From contig SVQX01000017.1 in NCBI GenBank assembly GCA_015065065.1, positions 1-42,402 of the forward strand: DNA of 42,402 nucleotides, written 5' to 3'. Position 1 is the first letter of the stretch; every line of letters begins with the position of its first letter. The notes under the pieces were generated by a model. It was not told the DNA's origin, searched no databases, and saw only the letters and a program-made list of their open reading frames with translations. This document shows positions 8,409-15,662 of the stretch, piece after piece. The position numbers and the translations under genes are program-made. This DNA comes from Oscillospiraceae bacterium. GTDB taxonomy: Bacteria > Bacillota > Clostridia > Oscillospirales > CAG-272.

Positions 8409-9869
8409 ATGTCTACCCCTAACACACATTTCGGTCCCGAGCGAATAAATGAATTTTTAAAATGCGGGCGCGGAGTTTATTTCATCGGAATCGGCGGCGT
8501 AATGATGTCATCCCTTGCCCTGCTTACTCACCGCATGGGCTTCGAGGTTCGCGGCTCAGACAGGACTCGCACCTCTGTTACGGAGGAGCTGGAGCGGGAG
8601 GGCATTTCAGTTTTCTACGGTCACGACGAGAGCAATATCAACGCCTTTGACGGTTGCTCCACCGTCATATACACCGTTGCAATATCATCCGACAACCCCG
8701 AATACAAGCGGGCGGGTGAGCTTGGGATTCCCTGCGTATCCCGCGCGGATTATCTTGGCTACATAATGACTTTTTATCAGAATCGCGTCGGAATCGCGGG
8801 CATGCACGGCAAAAGCACGGTGACCTCTATGTGCGCCGAGATATTCATGACCGCCGACACCGATCCCACGGTCATGTCCGGCGCGGAATACGCCCCCATG
8901 GGCGGTGCTTACCGACTTGGCGAGCGGGACAAAAAGCATTTTATTTTCGAGGCGTGCGAATATATGGACTCCTTTCTTGATTTTTACCCCACCGTTGCCA
9001 TTCTGCTAAATGCCGAGATGGAGCATGTGGATTATTTCAAGAACATGGAGCAGATACAAGCGTCCTTTGAAAAATTTGCCGCTATAACGGGAGAGGACGG
9101 CTGTGTTATTGCCAACGCCGACGACGAATACACCTTGGCGGCGGCAAAGGAGGCGGTGGCATCGGGCAAGTGCGGACGTTTGATTCGCTTCTCTACCCTT
9201 GACAGCTCAGCGGAGCTTTACGCCGACGAAATTTCGGTAAGTCCCTGCGGCTTCCCGGAATTTACACTGACGGCATACGGCAAAGCGCTTGGCAGAGTGC
9301 ATCTGCCCGTCACGGGCAAGCACCAGATATACAACGCGCTCGCCTCTGCGGCGGCGGCGCTCCATGCGGAGCTTGAACCGACAAAAATCATTGAGGGACT
9401 TGAAAAATTCCAAGGTGCTGCGCGACGAATGGACTATATCGGAAAATGCAACGGAGCTGACGTTTACGACGATTACGGTCATCACCCAACGGAAATTTAT
9501 TCAACTCTTGAGGGCGCGGCACACCTTCCCCAAAAAACCGACGGACAGCGCGGCAGACTTATCTGCGCCTTTCAGCCGCACACCTTTAGCCGCACGGCAC
9601 AGCTGTTCGAGAAGTTTACGACGGCGTTTGAGCCTGCGGACTTGATAATTTTGCTTGACATATATTCGGCGCGTGAGGTAAATACTTACGGTGTATCCTC
9701 ACAAAAGCTTGCCGAGGCTATATCGCAGTCGGGCAAGTCGGCATATTACGCTCCGTCGCAGGAGTCCGCCGTAAAATTCTTAAAAGATACTCTCCGCGAG
9801 GGCGACGTTGCTGTCATTATGGGAGCGGGCGACATTTTCCACGTCAGCCGCGCCGTCACGGACAAATAA
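8409..9869 (+). CDS. murC: UDP-N-acetylmuramate--L-alanine ligase MurC
   Basis: The 486-residue product has the N-terminal UDP-binding Rossmann motif GIGGVMMSSLA (about 27-37), the ATP loop GMHGKSTVT in the Mur central domain (GTHGKTTT in most homologues), and the C-terminal DDYGHHPTEI and FQPHTFSRT motifs typical of MurC. It adds L-Ala to UDP-MurNAc in the cytoplasm, the first amino acid of the peptidoglycan stem. It is single, with its own terminator. The Met in place of Thr in the ATP loop is mildly unusual. Confidence 0.95.
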   Translation: MSTPNTHFGPERINEFLKCGRGVYFIGIGGVMMSSLALLTHRMGFEVRGSDRTRTSVTEELEREGISVFYGHDESNINAFDGCSTVIYTVAISSDNPEYKRAGELGIPCVSRADYLGYIMTFYQNRVGIAGMHGKSTVTSMCAEIFMTADTDPTVMSGAEYAPMGGAYRLGERDKKHFIFEACEYMDSFLDFYPTVAILLNAEMEHVDYFKNMEQIQASFEKFAAITGEDGCVIANADDEYTLAAAKEAVASGKCGRLIRFSTLDSSAELYADEISVSPCGFPEFTLTAYGKALGRVHLPVTGKHQIYNALASAAAALHAELEPTKIIEGLEKFQGAARRMDYIGKCNGADVYDDYGHHPTEIYSTLEGAAHLPQKTDGQRGRLICAFQPHTFSRTAQLFEKFTTAFEPADLIILLDIYSAREVNTYGVSSQKLAEAISQSGKSAYYAPSQESAVKFLKDTLREGDVAVIMGAGDIFHVSRAVTDK

Positions 9870-9876
9870 AATTTGT

Positions 9877-9913
9877 GGGGAAGCAGACCTGAATCAGTCT
9901 CTTCCCCTTTTTA
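9877..9913 (+). terminator. Rho-independent terminator after murC
   Basis: GGGGAAG (9877-9883) pairs with CTTCCCC (9901-9907), and AGAC/GTCT extend the stem inside. A T-rich tail follows at once, so murC is likely transcribed separately from the acyltransferase gene. Confidence 0.85.
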
Positions 9914-9933
9914 TTTTCGCGCGAGGTGTGGCT

Positions 9934-11346
9934 ATGGTATTTTCATCTCCCATATTCCTTTTCGGCTTTCTGCCCGTTTCGCTTGGGATTTACTTTTTGA
10001 TGCCGCGGCGGTGGCGAAACGCTTGGCTTTTCCTTGTCAGCCCTGCGTTTTACAGCTGGGGAGAGCCTGTTTTGTGCGTGGTGATGCTCCTATCCATGAC
10101 GAGTGCGTATCTGTTTGCCTTCCCCATTTCCAAATACAAGACCGACCGCCCGCGCCTTGCCAGGCTTTGCCTTGTTGTGTCCGTCGGAATAAATCTTGCA
10201 CTGCTGATATTTTTCAAATATACGGGATTTATTATTGACAATCTGCGGCTTATCCCCGCCCTATCCCATTTTCTCGACGGAATAAAGCGATTTGCTCTGC
10301 CGATAGGAATTTCCTTTTACACCTTTCAGATAATCTCTTACACCGCCGACCTTTGGCGGGGCAACGCACAGCTTCAAAAAAGCTATATCTCATTTGGCTG
10401 CTACGTTACAATGTTTCCTCAGCTCATAGCGGGGCCTATCGTAAAATACAGCGACGTGGACACGACTCTGCGCACGCGCTCTGTGACCATTGACGGCTTT
10501 GCAACGGGCATCCGCCGCTTTGCGGTAGGACTTGCGAAAAAGATAATTCTGGGTGACGGTGCAGGCGCGTTATTTGCGTATTTTTTGCAATCGCGCGAAT
10601 TCTCGCCCACCGCTCTGTCTGCGTGGGGCATGATGATATCCTATACGCTGCAAATATATTTCGACTTTTCGGGTTATTCGGATATGGCGATAGGGCTCGG
10701 CCGTATGCTGGGATTTGATTTTCCCGAAAACTTCAATTACCCCTACGCCGCGCGTTCTGTGACCGATTTTTGGCGGAGGTGGCACATCACCCTCTCCTCA
10801 TTTTTTCGCGAATACGTCTACATTCCGCTGGGCGGCAACAGACGGGGACGGGCGCGGACGTATCTCAATCTGACGGTGGTGTGGCTGCTCACGGGGCTGT
10901 GGCACGGCGCGGCGTGGAACTTCGTGCTTTGGGGCGCATATTATCTGATCTTCCTAATAGCCGAAAAGACTTTTTTGCTAAAAGTCCTCGACCGTGCGCC
11001 CGCCGTTGTCGGCAGAATATACACCCTTTTCACCGTCGGAGTGGGGTGGCTTTTGTTCTCGTCTACGTCGGCTACGGGTGCTGTGTCCGTCATAAAGGAT
11101 TTGTTCGCCGCCCCCGCGCTCACCACTTCGCAGGTAAGCTTTGCTATGGCGAGCGCGCTCCCCTTTTTACTGCTCGCATCAGTGCTTTCTACTCCGTTAC
11201 CGAAGCGGATATTCCAATGGCTCTCACGCCGCTCCTCCCTCGCTTTCAAATACGCGGAAAGTGCCGCGGTCTTGCTCCTCCTGATACTCGGAATAGCTTT
11301 CACCGCTGGCAGCTCGTACAGTCCGTTTCTTTATTTTAATTTTTGA
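9934..11346 (+). CDS. MBOAT-family O-acyltransferase (AlgI/DltB-like)
   Basis: This polytopic membrane protein of 470 residues starts at MVFSSPIFLFGFLPVSL behind GAGGTG; an in-frame ATG 42 codons upstream lies inside murC and is rejected. It has the AlgI signatures WRRWHITLSSFFREYVYIPLGG-type block (about 280-300) and GLWHGAAWNFVLWG with the catalytic His. Family members pass acetyl groups across the membrane to a partner that O-acetylates an extracellular polymer. The next gene, 3 bases downstream, encodes such a partner. The polymer is unknown; peptidoglycan or an exopolysaccharide are candidates. Confidence 0.9.
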   Translation: MVFSSPIFLFGFLPVSLGIYFLMPRRWRNAWLFLVSPAFYSWGEPVLCVVMLLSMTSAYLFAFPISKYKTDRPRLARLCLVVSVGINLALLIFFKYTGFIIDNLRLIPALSHFLDGIKRFALPIGISFYTFQIISYTADLWRGNAQLQKSYISFGCYVTMFPQLIAGPIVKYSDVDTTLRTRSVTIDGFATGIRRFAVGLAKKIILGDGAGALFAYFLQSREFSPTALSAWGMMISYTLQIYFDFSGYSDMAIGLGRMLGFDFPENFNYPYAARSVTDFWRRWHITLSSFFREYVYIPLGGNRRGRARTYLNLTVVWLLTGLWHGAAWNFVLWGAYYLIFLIAEKTFLLKVLDRAPAVVGRIYTLFTVGVGWLLFSSTSATGAVSVIKDLFAAPALTTSQVSFAMASALPFLLLASVLSTPLPKRIFQWLSRRSSLAFKYAESAAVLLLLILGIAFTAGSSYSPFLYFNF

Positions 11347-11349
11347 ATC

Positions 11350-12570
11350 ATGAAAAGCAAGACACCTGAAATCATACTCATTTTTTCCTTTTGTTTCATA
11401 CTGTTTTTCGGTATGATATCCTACGTTACCTCCACATCTCCCGACTTTTCGGAGGACGAAAACCGCGTCCTTGCCGCACTGCCGCACTACAAACGAGGAG
11501 ACGTTTTCACCGCGTGGAGTGAGGGCAAGCTGTCACGACAGCTAAGCAGCTATTTTTCCGACCGATTGGCACTTCGACGTCAGCTCGTCGGTATGCAGGG
11601 TGCGATAGGCGCGGCACTGGGCGGAGGTGCTTCGCGCGGCGTTGCCATGGGGGGGGACGGTCAGCTTGCCACCTATCTTTTCGACGCATATTTGTCCCCC
11701 ACGCGGCGAGCGAGCCGCTCTGACTTTTTCCTCGAAAGTCATATTGCTGAGCAGTGCGCCGCCGTCAAGCGGTTGGCGAATAAATTGCAGAAGCAGAATA
11801 TCGACCTTTGCTTTTTGCCTGCACCGCGAGTGGTGGACGTGTGCGCCGCGTCGCTGAATTACCCCGCTCAGCCGTCAGATGAGCTTATGGGACTGATAAA
11901 ATCGCGGCTTACCGACACAAAAAACCTCGCCGTGATAGATATGCTCTCCCCCTTGCGGTGGGCACATGGGCGCGGAGAGTACGTGATGTACCGCACCGAC
12001 CACCATTGGACGGCGGAGGGCGCGTATATGGCGTATCTTGAAATAATGGCAACGCTCTCCCCCACCGAAAAGCCGCTCGCAAGGGAGGATTTTTCGGCGC
12101 GGAAAATTGAAAATTTCATTGGAACTACCGCCTCGCGCGCGTGTATTGGAGGCACTCCTCTCTGCCGTCCCGACGTCATGGAGATATGGGAGCGTGAGGA
12201 CGACCAAAGCTTTATTGTCCGTGACGGGAATGGCTTTGAAATGCACGGCTTTATTGATGAAAAATTCTTGTCGGGTAAGGATAAATACGGAGCGCTTCTC
12301 GGCGGGACGAGAAATTATCTTGAAATATTCAAGACAGATAAAAACGGCGCGCACGTGGCGGGCAGACCGCATCTGCTGGTCGTCAAGGATTCCTTTGCAA
12401 ACAGCGTGATCCCCCTGCTGGCGCGGCATTTTGACATCACCGCCGTTCACCTGTCGGGCGGCATGACGGACGTTTCAAAATACGCACGGGAGTGCGGCGC
12501 AGACGCTGTGCTGATACTCTATAATCTTGAAAATATGGTCACGGCAGATCATTTGAATAGGGTGAAATAA
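11350..12570 (+). CDS. DHHW-family protein, AlgJ/AlgX-like O-acetylation partner
   Basis: The 406-residue protein has one N-terminal membrane anchor (about 8-28) and an extracytoplasmic body. It carries the early FSEDENRVLAALP motif and the DHHW box in YRTDHHWTAEGAY, where Asp-His are the likely catalytic pair, plus a late KDSFANS serine motif of the SGNH-like fold. DHHW proteins are coupled to MBOAT genes and complete transfer of acetyl groups onto a surface glycan. Start and the preceding stop are nearly touching, so translation is probably coupled. A run of eight G at 11649-11656 is a possible slippage site; the frame is intact. Confidence 0.85.
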   Translation: MKSKTPEIILIFSFCFILFFGMISYVTSTSPDFSEDENRVLAALPHYKRGDVFTAWSEGKLSRQLSSYFSDRLALRRQLVGMQGAIGAALGGGASRGVAMGGDGQLATYLFDAYLSPTRRASRSDFFLESHIAEQCAAVKRLANKLQKQNIDLCFLPAPRVVDVCAASLNYPAQPSDELMGLIKSRLTDTKNLAVIDMLSPLRWAHGRGEYVMYRTDHHWTAEGAYMAYLEIMATLSPTEKPLAREDFSARKIENFIGTTASRACIGGTPLCRPDVMEIWEREDDQSFIVRDGNGFEMHGFIDEKFLSGKDKYGALLGGTRNYLEIFKTDKNGAHVAGRPHLLVVKDSFANSVIPLLARHFDITAVHLSGGMTDVSKYARECGADAVLILYNLENMVTADHLNRVK

Positions 12571-12572
12571 AA

Positions 12573-12715
12573 GCCCGACGGCGAAAAGCAAACTGCTCTT
12601 AGGTGCGTACCCTAAAGGACAGTTTTGCAAGAATACGGTATATCTCGAAAGAGGTATGCCGTATTTTGCATTTGTGGGCACAAATGCAGTGCTTGTCAGA
12701 AAAATTGACAAGTCA
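12573..12715. repeat. String of four hairpins downstream of the DHHW gene
   Basis: Stems in order: GCAAACTG/CAGTTTTGC (12588-12595, 12620-12628) with inner TTAGG/CCTAA; AATACGGTAT/ATGCCGTATT (12632-12641, 12656-12665); GCATTTGTG/CACAAATGC (12668-12676, 12679-12687); CTTGTCA/TGACAAG (12692-12698, 12706-12712). The first may end the MBOAT-DHHW transcript. Parts of the first block recur inverted at 13767-13804. No coding potential is seen. Confidence 0.7.
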
Positions 12716-12730
12716 TAGATGAACATAAAA

Positions 12731-12780
12731 AAGGCTCCCTTGTGTAAAGGGAGCTGTCAGCGAAGCTGACTGAGGGATTG
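12731..12780. repeat. Left terminal inverted repeat of the DUF559 cassette
   Basis: This 50-bp repeat folds into two hairpins, CTCCCTT-gtgta-AAGGGAG and GTCAGC-gaa-GCTGAC, and ends GAGGGATTG. Its inverse is at 13128-13179. The DUF559 reading frame ends inside it. Confidence 0.85.
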
Positions 12781-13125
12781 TTCTACGAGGTGATAAATAT
12801 ACTCACAGACACCTCGAAAGTTTTTATGTATTTCCGTGTTTGGTATTCTGATAACTGTCAATCCGTATTCTTCAAGAAAAGCTGTTCTTTCTTCATCGTA
12901 TCGCCTTCCTTCCTCGGTGTAATGCCCCGACCCATCAAGTTCTATAATAAGCTTTGCCTCTGCGCAGTAAAAATCCGCGATATACCTTCCGAGAACCTTT
13001 TGGCGGGAAAAGCGAATGGGATAGGTACGCAGAAAATCATACCAAAGGTGTTTCTCTTCTTTGGTCATATTCTTGCGTAGCATTTTGGCGGTTGGAACAA
13101 TGTTTTTATTATGTTTTCTTTCCAT
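12757..13125 (-). CDS. DUF559 (Vsr-like) endonuclease-domain protein inside inverted repeats
   Basis: The 122-residue protein has the DUF559 core: KMLRKNMTKEEKHLWYDFL, then FSRQKVLGRYIADFYC, then LIIELDGSGHY, and a late RIPNTEI. The D-x-D/E-L-D-G pattern is that of PD-(D/E)xK nucleases related to Vsr; activity is not shown. The ATG at 13125 is preceded by GGAGGGATTGTA, which belongs to the right repeat, and the last residues SLSQLR plus the stop are encoded by the left repeat. The gene therefore fills the space between the repeats exactly, as in a small transposable or casposon-like cassette. Nothing else resembling a transposase is present. Confidence 0.85.
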   Translation of the reverse strand: MERKHNKNIVPTAKMLRKNMTKEEKHLWYDFLRTYPIRFSRQKVLGRYIADFYCAEAKLIIELDGSGHYTEEGRRYDEERTAFLEEYGLTVIRIPNTEIHKNFRGVCEYIYHLVEQSLSQLR

Positions 13126-13127
13126 TA

Positions 13128-13179
13128 CAATCCCTCCGTCACGCTTCGCGTGCCACCTCCCTTTACACAAGGGAGGCTT
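13128..13179. repeat. Right terminal inverted repeat of the DUF559 cassette
   Basis: Read on the minus strand this 52-bp repeat matches 12731-12780 with the same two hairpins. The second stem differs in sequence (ACGC/GCGT against AGC/GCT) but still pairs. Its end supplies the Shine-Dalgarno sequence of the DUF559 gene. No clear target-site duplication was found outside the repeats. Confidence 0.85.
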
Positions 13180-13191
13180 GGTGCTAAGCGG

Positions 13192-13641
13192 TTATTTATC
13201 GTGTTGTTTTGATAATATGCAATTCAACTCATATAAAGCGGTCTTGTTGGAATCCCATTGCAATTTTTCTCTTGCTTCTTTGTATGGGAGCCAAACAAGT
13301 TCTGTATGTTCGTGAGATAAAATAAGCTCGTCGGCACATTCAAAGCCGAATGAATATTCGGGAACGACATACATATCATCAGGCCAACCATAAAGGTGCT
13401 TGCGAGGAAATATTTCAACGGGAATGTAGCACATTGACTTTAATGAAATGACATTATCTACCGATATACCGCCTTCTTCTTTTATTTCTCTTTTTGCCGC
13501 CTCTTCGGGAGTTTCTTTATCTTCACCGCCACCGGCGATAAATTGCCATTGATCATAATCCGAGCGATGTAAAACACAATACATAGGCATTCCGTTTTCA
13601 TATTTGTATGGAATTGCAAGTATTTGAAAAGGTGCTCTCAT
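13192..13641 (-). CDS. NUDIX hydrolase
   Basis: The 149-residue protein carries a complete Nudix box, GGGEDKETPEEAAKREIKEE then GG (about 37-58), with the metal-binding REIKEE core. Such enzymes cleave nucleoside diphosphate-linked compounds. The length and the N-terminal QILAIPYK strand resemble the NudB/dATP pyrophosphohydrolase group, but the substrate is not predictable. AAAGGAG lies 5 bases upstream of the ATG, and it has its own promoter at 13697-13725. The gene sits with the DUF559 cassette between two larger inverted arms. Confidence 0.9.
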   Translation of the reverse strand: MRAPFQILAIPYKYENGMPMYCVLHRSDYDQWQFIAGGGEDKETPEEAAKREIKEEGGISVDNVISLKSMCYIPVEIFPRKHLYGWPDDMYVVPEYSFGFECADELILSHEHTELVWLPYKEAREKLQWDSNKTALYELNCILSKQHDK

Positions 13642-13696
13642 AAAAATCTCCTTTACGGTAAACTACAAATGAACGTCAGATAACGCCCACATCTCT

Positions 13697-13725
13697 ATTA
13701 TAGCACAAAAACCGCAGAAAATCAA
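13697..13725 (-). promoter_or_regulatory. NUDIX gene promoter inside the 6S terminator
   Basis: On the minus strand TTGATT (13720-13725), 17 bases, TATAAT (13697-13702). The -35 lies in the loop of the terminator hairpin at 13709-13735, so upstream termination and NUDIX initiation share the same bases. Confidence 0.7.
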
Positions 13726-13735
13726 TCTGCGGTTT
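13709..13735. terminator. Bidirectional terminator between the 6S candidate and NUDIX gene
   Basis: AAACCGCAGA (13709-13718) and TCTGCGGTTT (13726-13735) form a perfect 10-bp stem. T-rich runs follow on both strands. Confidence 0.8.
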
Positions 13736-13759
13736 CTGTTTTTTCTGTCGGTAGGTAAT

Positions 13760-13804
13760 GTACTCTCAAAACTGTCCTTAAGAGTACAGCCCATTCGCCG
13801 TCGG
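13760..13804. repeat. Inverted partial copy of the 12575-12627 block
   Basis: Read on the minus strand this has CCGACGGCGAA (13794-13804), CTCTTA and AAGGACAGTTTTG (13767-13779) in the same order as the plus-strand block at 12575-12627. It also folds by itself: GTACTCT/AGAGTAC (13760-13766, 13781-13787). Confidence 0.65.
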
Positions 13805-13811
13805 TTTTTAG

Positions 13812-13996
13812 ATGTTCCCCCACAAGGCCGTGTATACCGTGATTTCGAACCCTGGTTTGTTCAGGGCGGCGATCTTGCCGCGACTTTACTGCTCCCAACG
13901 TCCTCTTGCGGATCGGGACAAGTCAACCGTTATCCGTAAAAGGGAGGTCTGCAAACCGCCGCGCGACTCGATCTCCTTTGATCTGTTGTAGGTCTC
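13812..13996 (-). ncRNA. ssrS: Candidate 6S RNA
   Basis: This roughly 185-base non-coding stretch is strongly structured. Its 3' half contains the hairpin CCTGAACAAACCAGGGTTCG after TAAAGTCGCGGC. That arrangement closely follows the E. coli 6S segment with TAAAACTGCG, then CCTTGAACCAAGGGTTC. An apical stem GTCC/GGAC closes around CGATCCGCAAGA, and CCTACAA near the 5' end can pair with TTGTGGG near the 3' end. 6S RNA mimics an open promoter and holds sigma-70-type RNA polymerase in stationary phase. A TATACT box (14003-14008) precedes it; no good -35 is seen. The ends are estimates, and the call rests on motif comparison from memory, not on a covariance model. Confidence 0.55.
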
Positions 13997-14030
13997 AATA
14001 CAAGTATATCACGCACCCCGCAGGATTTTT

Positions 14031-14360
14031 TTACTTCTTGTCGGGTGTGATATTGAGGTCGTAATCAGCCTCGTCGGACAGCATATCGTCAAAGAAATCC
14101 GCAACGTCGTCAAACTCGTCGTCGTCGTCAACAGTTACAAGGATATCCTCTCCGTCCTCGTCCTTCTCAGCCTTGAGAATAACGTACTCACACACGTCAT
14201 CCGCAGTAGCTTCCCCGTCACAGGGAACCATTGCGTAATACATAACACCGCCGATCTCGGCAGAACCGATAACCTCAAATTCAAGCTCGTTTCCGTCCTC
14301 ATCGGTCAATGTATAGAATTCGCCTTCAAGCTCTTTCTCATCCATGTCAATATTCTCCAT
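14031..14360 (-). CDS. DUF1292 family protein (YrzB-like)
   Basis: This small acidic protein of up to 109 residues has the DUF1292 pattern FYTLTDEDGNELEFEVIGS then YYAMVPCDG and YVILKAEKD, ending in a very acidic tail. Function is unknown; in Bacillus the family neighbours yrrL/yrrK and mltG. Two starts are possible: 14360, whose ribosome site is part of the leader hairpin CTCCGC/GCGGAG (14365-14380), and 14345, with GGAG nine bases upstream. The second may be better. Confidence 0.8.
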   Translation of the reverse strand: MENIDMDEKELEGEFYTLTDEDGNELEFEVIGSAEIGGVMYYAMVPCDGEATADDVCEYVILKAEKDEDGEDILVTVDDDDEFDDVADFFDDMLSDEADYDLNITPDKK

Positions 14361-14400
14361 TCCTCTCCGCCTGTGCGGAGCTATTTTTTATTACGCTTTT

Positions 14401-14429
14401 ATTATACACTGTCAGCCGCTTCTTGTCAA
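14401..14429 (-). promoter_or_regulatory. Promoter of the DUF1292 gene
   Basis: TTGACA (14424-14429), 17 bases, TATAAT (14401-14406) on the minus strand. Confidence 0.85.
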
Positions 14430-14488
14430 CCTTTTTTTATCACTTTGGAAAAGCCCTGCCTGTCCTTTTTATCGACAAATTTTGTCAT

Positions 14489-15604
14489 TTAAAGTATATC
14501 CGAAAGCACGGCGTTTGATACAAGCCAGCCTTCCTTTGTCAAAAATACTCTGCCATTCTCGATTTTAAGATGCCCTGACACGACAAACGGACGGCAACGC
14601 TCACCGTACACGGCGTCAAACTCAACGCCGAATTTTTCATAAAAATCAAGGATGTCTATGCCCTCGCGCAGTCGCAGTCCGAGCATAACGTACTCTGACA
14701 TACGCTCATCCCCGTCAGGTCGGTATGACTCGCAGACTATATCCTCGCCCCGCAAAAATGCCTTAATATCACGGCTGTTTCCAAACCGCTCGCCGTCAAA
14801 ATAGGAATACGCCGCAACGCCGAGTCCAAGATATTCGCGGCACTGCCACGTATGGGTGTTGTGCCGCGAGCGACAGCCGTCCTTGGCAAAATTGCTTATC
14901 TCGTAATGCTCGTATCCGCTATTCGAAAGCCTCTTTGCCACAAGCGAATACATATCCGCAACCGCATCCGCGTCCGCAATATTCAGCATGTGACGGTTTT
15001 TGTAAAACCGCGTTCCCTCCTCCACCGACAGGCAATACGCCGATATATGGGGACAGTCAAGCTCAATATACCGCGCAAGCGTGTATTCAAGACTCTCGAC
15101 GGTCTGGTCGGGAATACCTATCATAAGGTCAATATTGATATTATCTATTCCCGCCGCACGCGCTGCATTTACCGTAGCAACGGCATCGCCAAACTTATGT
15201 ATCCTTCCGAGCAGGCGAAGCTCACTGTCAACGGCGCTCTGCACGCCGATACTGAGTCTGTTTACTCCAAGGGCGTGCCACGCGGCAAGGCTGTATTCGC
15301 TCGCCGTCGCGGGGTTGCACTCCACCGTTATTTCCGCGTCCGGAATAATATCAAAACACTCCCGCGCCGTATCCAGCACCGCCGCCGCTTGGTCGGCATT
15401 CAGCAGCGTAGGCGTGCCGCCGCCAAGATACACTGTATCAAATTTCCTTTGTTCACAACGGCTTTTCCACTTGCGCATACGGCGGCACAGCTCGTCCGTG
15501 TACCGCGCGATAAGCTCCGAGTCGGCGTTGGCGACCGAGCAAAAATCGCAGTAGTGGCACTTGCTTTTACAAAATGGAATGTGTATATACAGTCCCGTTT
15601 CCAT
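14489..15604 (-). CDS. hemW: HemW, radical-SAM heme chaperone
   Basis: The 371-residue product begins METGLYIHIPFCKSKCHYCD with the radical-SAM cysteines C12, C16 and C19, and continues with YLGGGTPTLL and SIGVQSAVDSELRLLGR. This N-terminus without the extra HemN segment fits HemW, which binds and delivers heme, and not the coproporphyrinogen dehydrogenase HemN. A C-terminal HemN_C-type domain (GLRLREGID) follows. In Firmicutes hemW usually sits near lepA/hrcA; here its neighbours are an acyl synthetase and DUF1292. Confidence 0.9.
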   Translation of the reverse strand: METGLYIHIPFCKSKCHYCDFCSVANADSELIARYTDELCRRMRKWKSRCEQRKFDTVYLGGGTPTLLNADQAAAVLDTARECFDIIPDAEITVECNPATASEYSLAAWHALGVNRLSIGVQSAVDSELRLLGRIHKFGDAVATVNAARAAGIDNINIDLMIGIPDQTVESLEYTLARYIELDCPHISAYCLSVEEGTRFYKNRHMLNIADADAVADMYSLVAKRLSNSGYEHYEISNFAKDGCRSRHNTHTWQCREYLGLGVAAYSYFDGERFGNSRDIKAFLRGEDIVCESYRPDGDERMSEYVMLGLRLREGIDILDFYEKFGVEFDAVYGERCRPFVVSGHLKIENGRVFLTKEGWLVSNAVLSDIL

Positions 15605-15624
15605 AGCCTCTCCAAATTCAATTC

Positions 15625-15653
15625 AAGGGAATCTCCGAAACGGAGATCCCCTT
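15625..15653 (+). terminator. Hairpin between hemW and the acyl synthetase gene
   Basis: AAGGG-A-ATCTCCG and CGGAGAT-CCCCTT form a 12-13-bp stem with an AAA loop. Only the plus strand has a T run, so on the minus strand it is at most a weak attenuator between the two genes. Confidence 0.5.
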
Positions 15654-15662
15654 TTGATATTG

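Larger units (their letters stand above)
12731..13179. mobile_element. Putative 449-bp DUF559 cassette bounded by inverted repeats
   Basis: Two outward-facing 50-bp structured repeats enclose one small nuclease-like gene with no spare DNA. This is the form of a minimal mobile or repeat-dispersed unit. Mobility is inferred, since no second copy is in the window and no target duplication was seen. Confidence 0.55.

Noticed and set aside
12731..13179. Target-site duplication flanking the DUF559 cassette
   Set aside because: The bases just outside the two repeats do not match over any convincing length.
13812..13996. tmRNA or RNase P RNA in place of 6S
   Set aside because: The tmRNA 3' end with a CCA-type acceptor and tag frame, and the conserved RNase P blocks, are absent.
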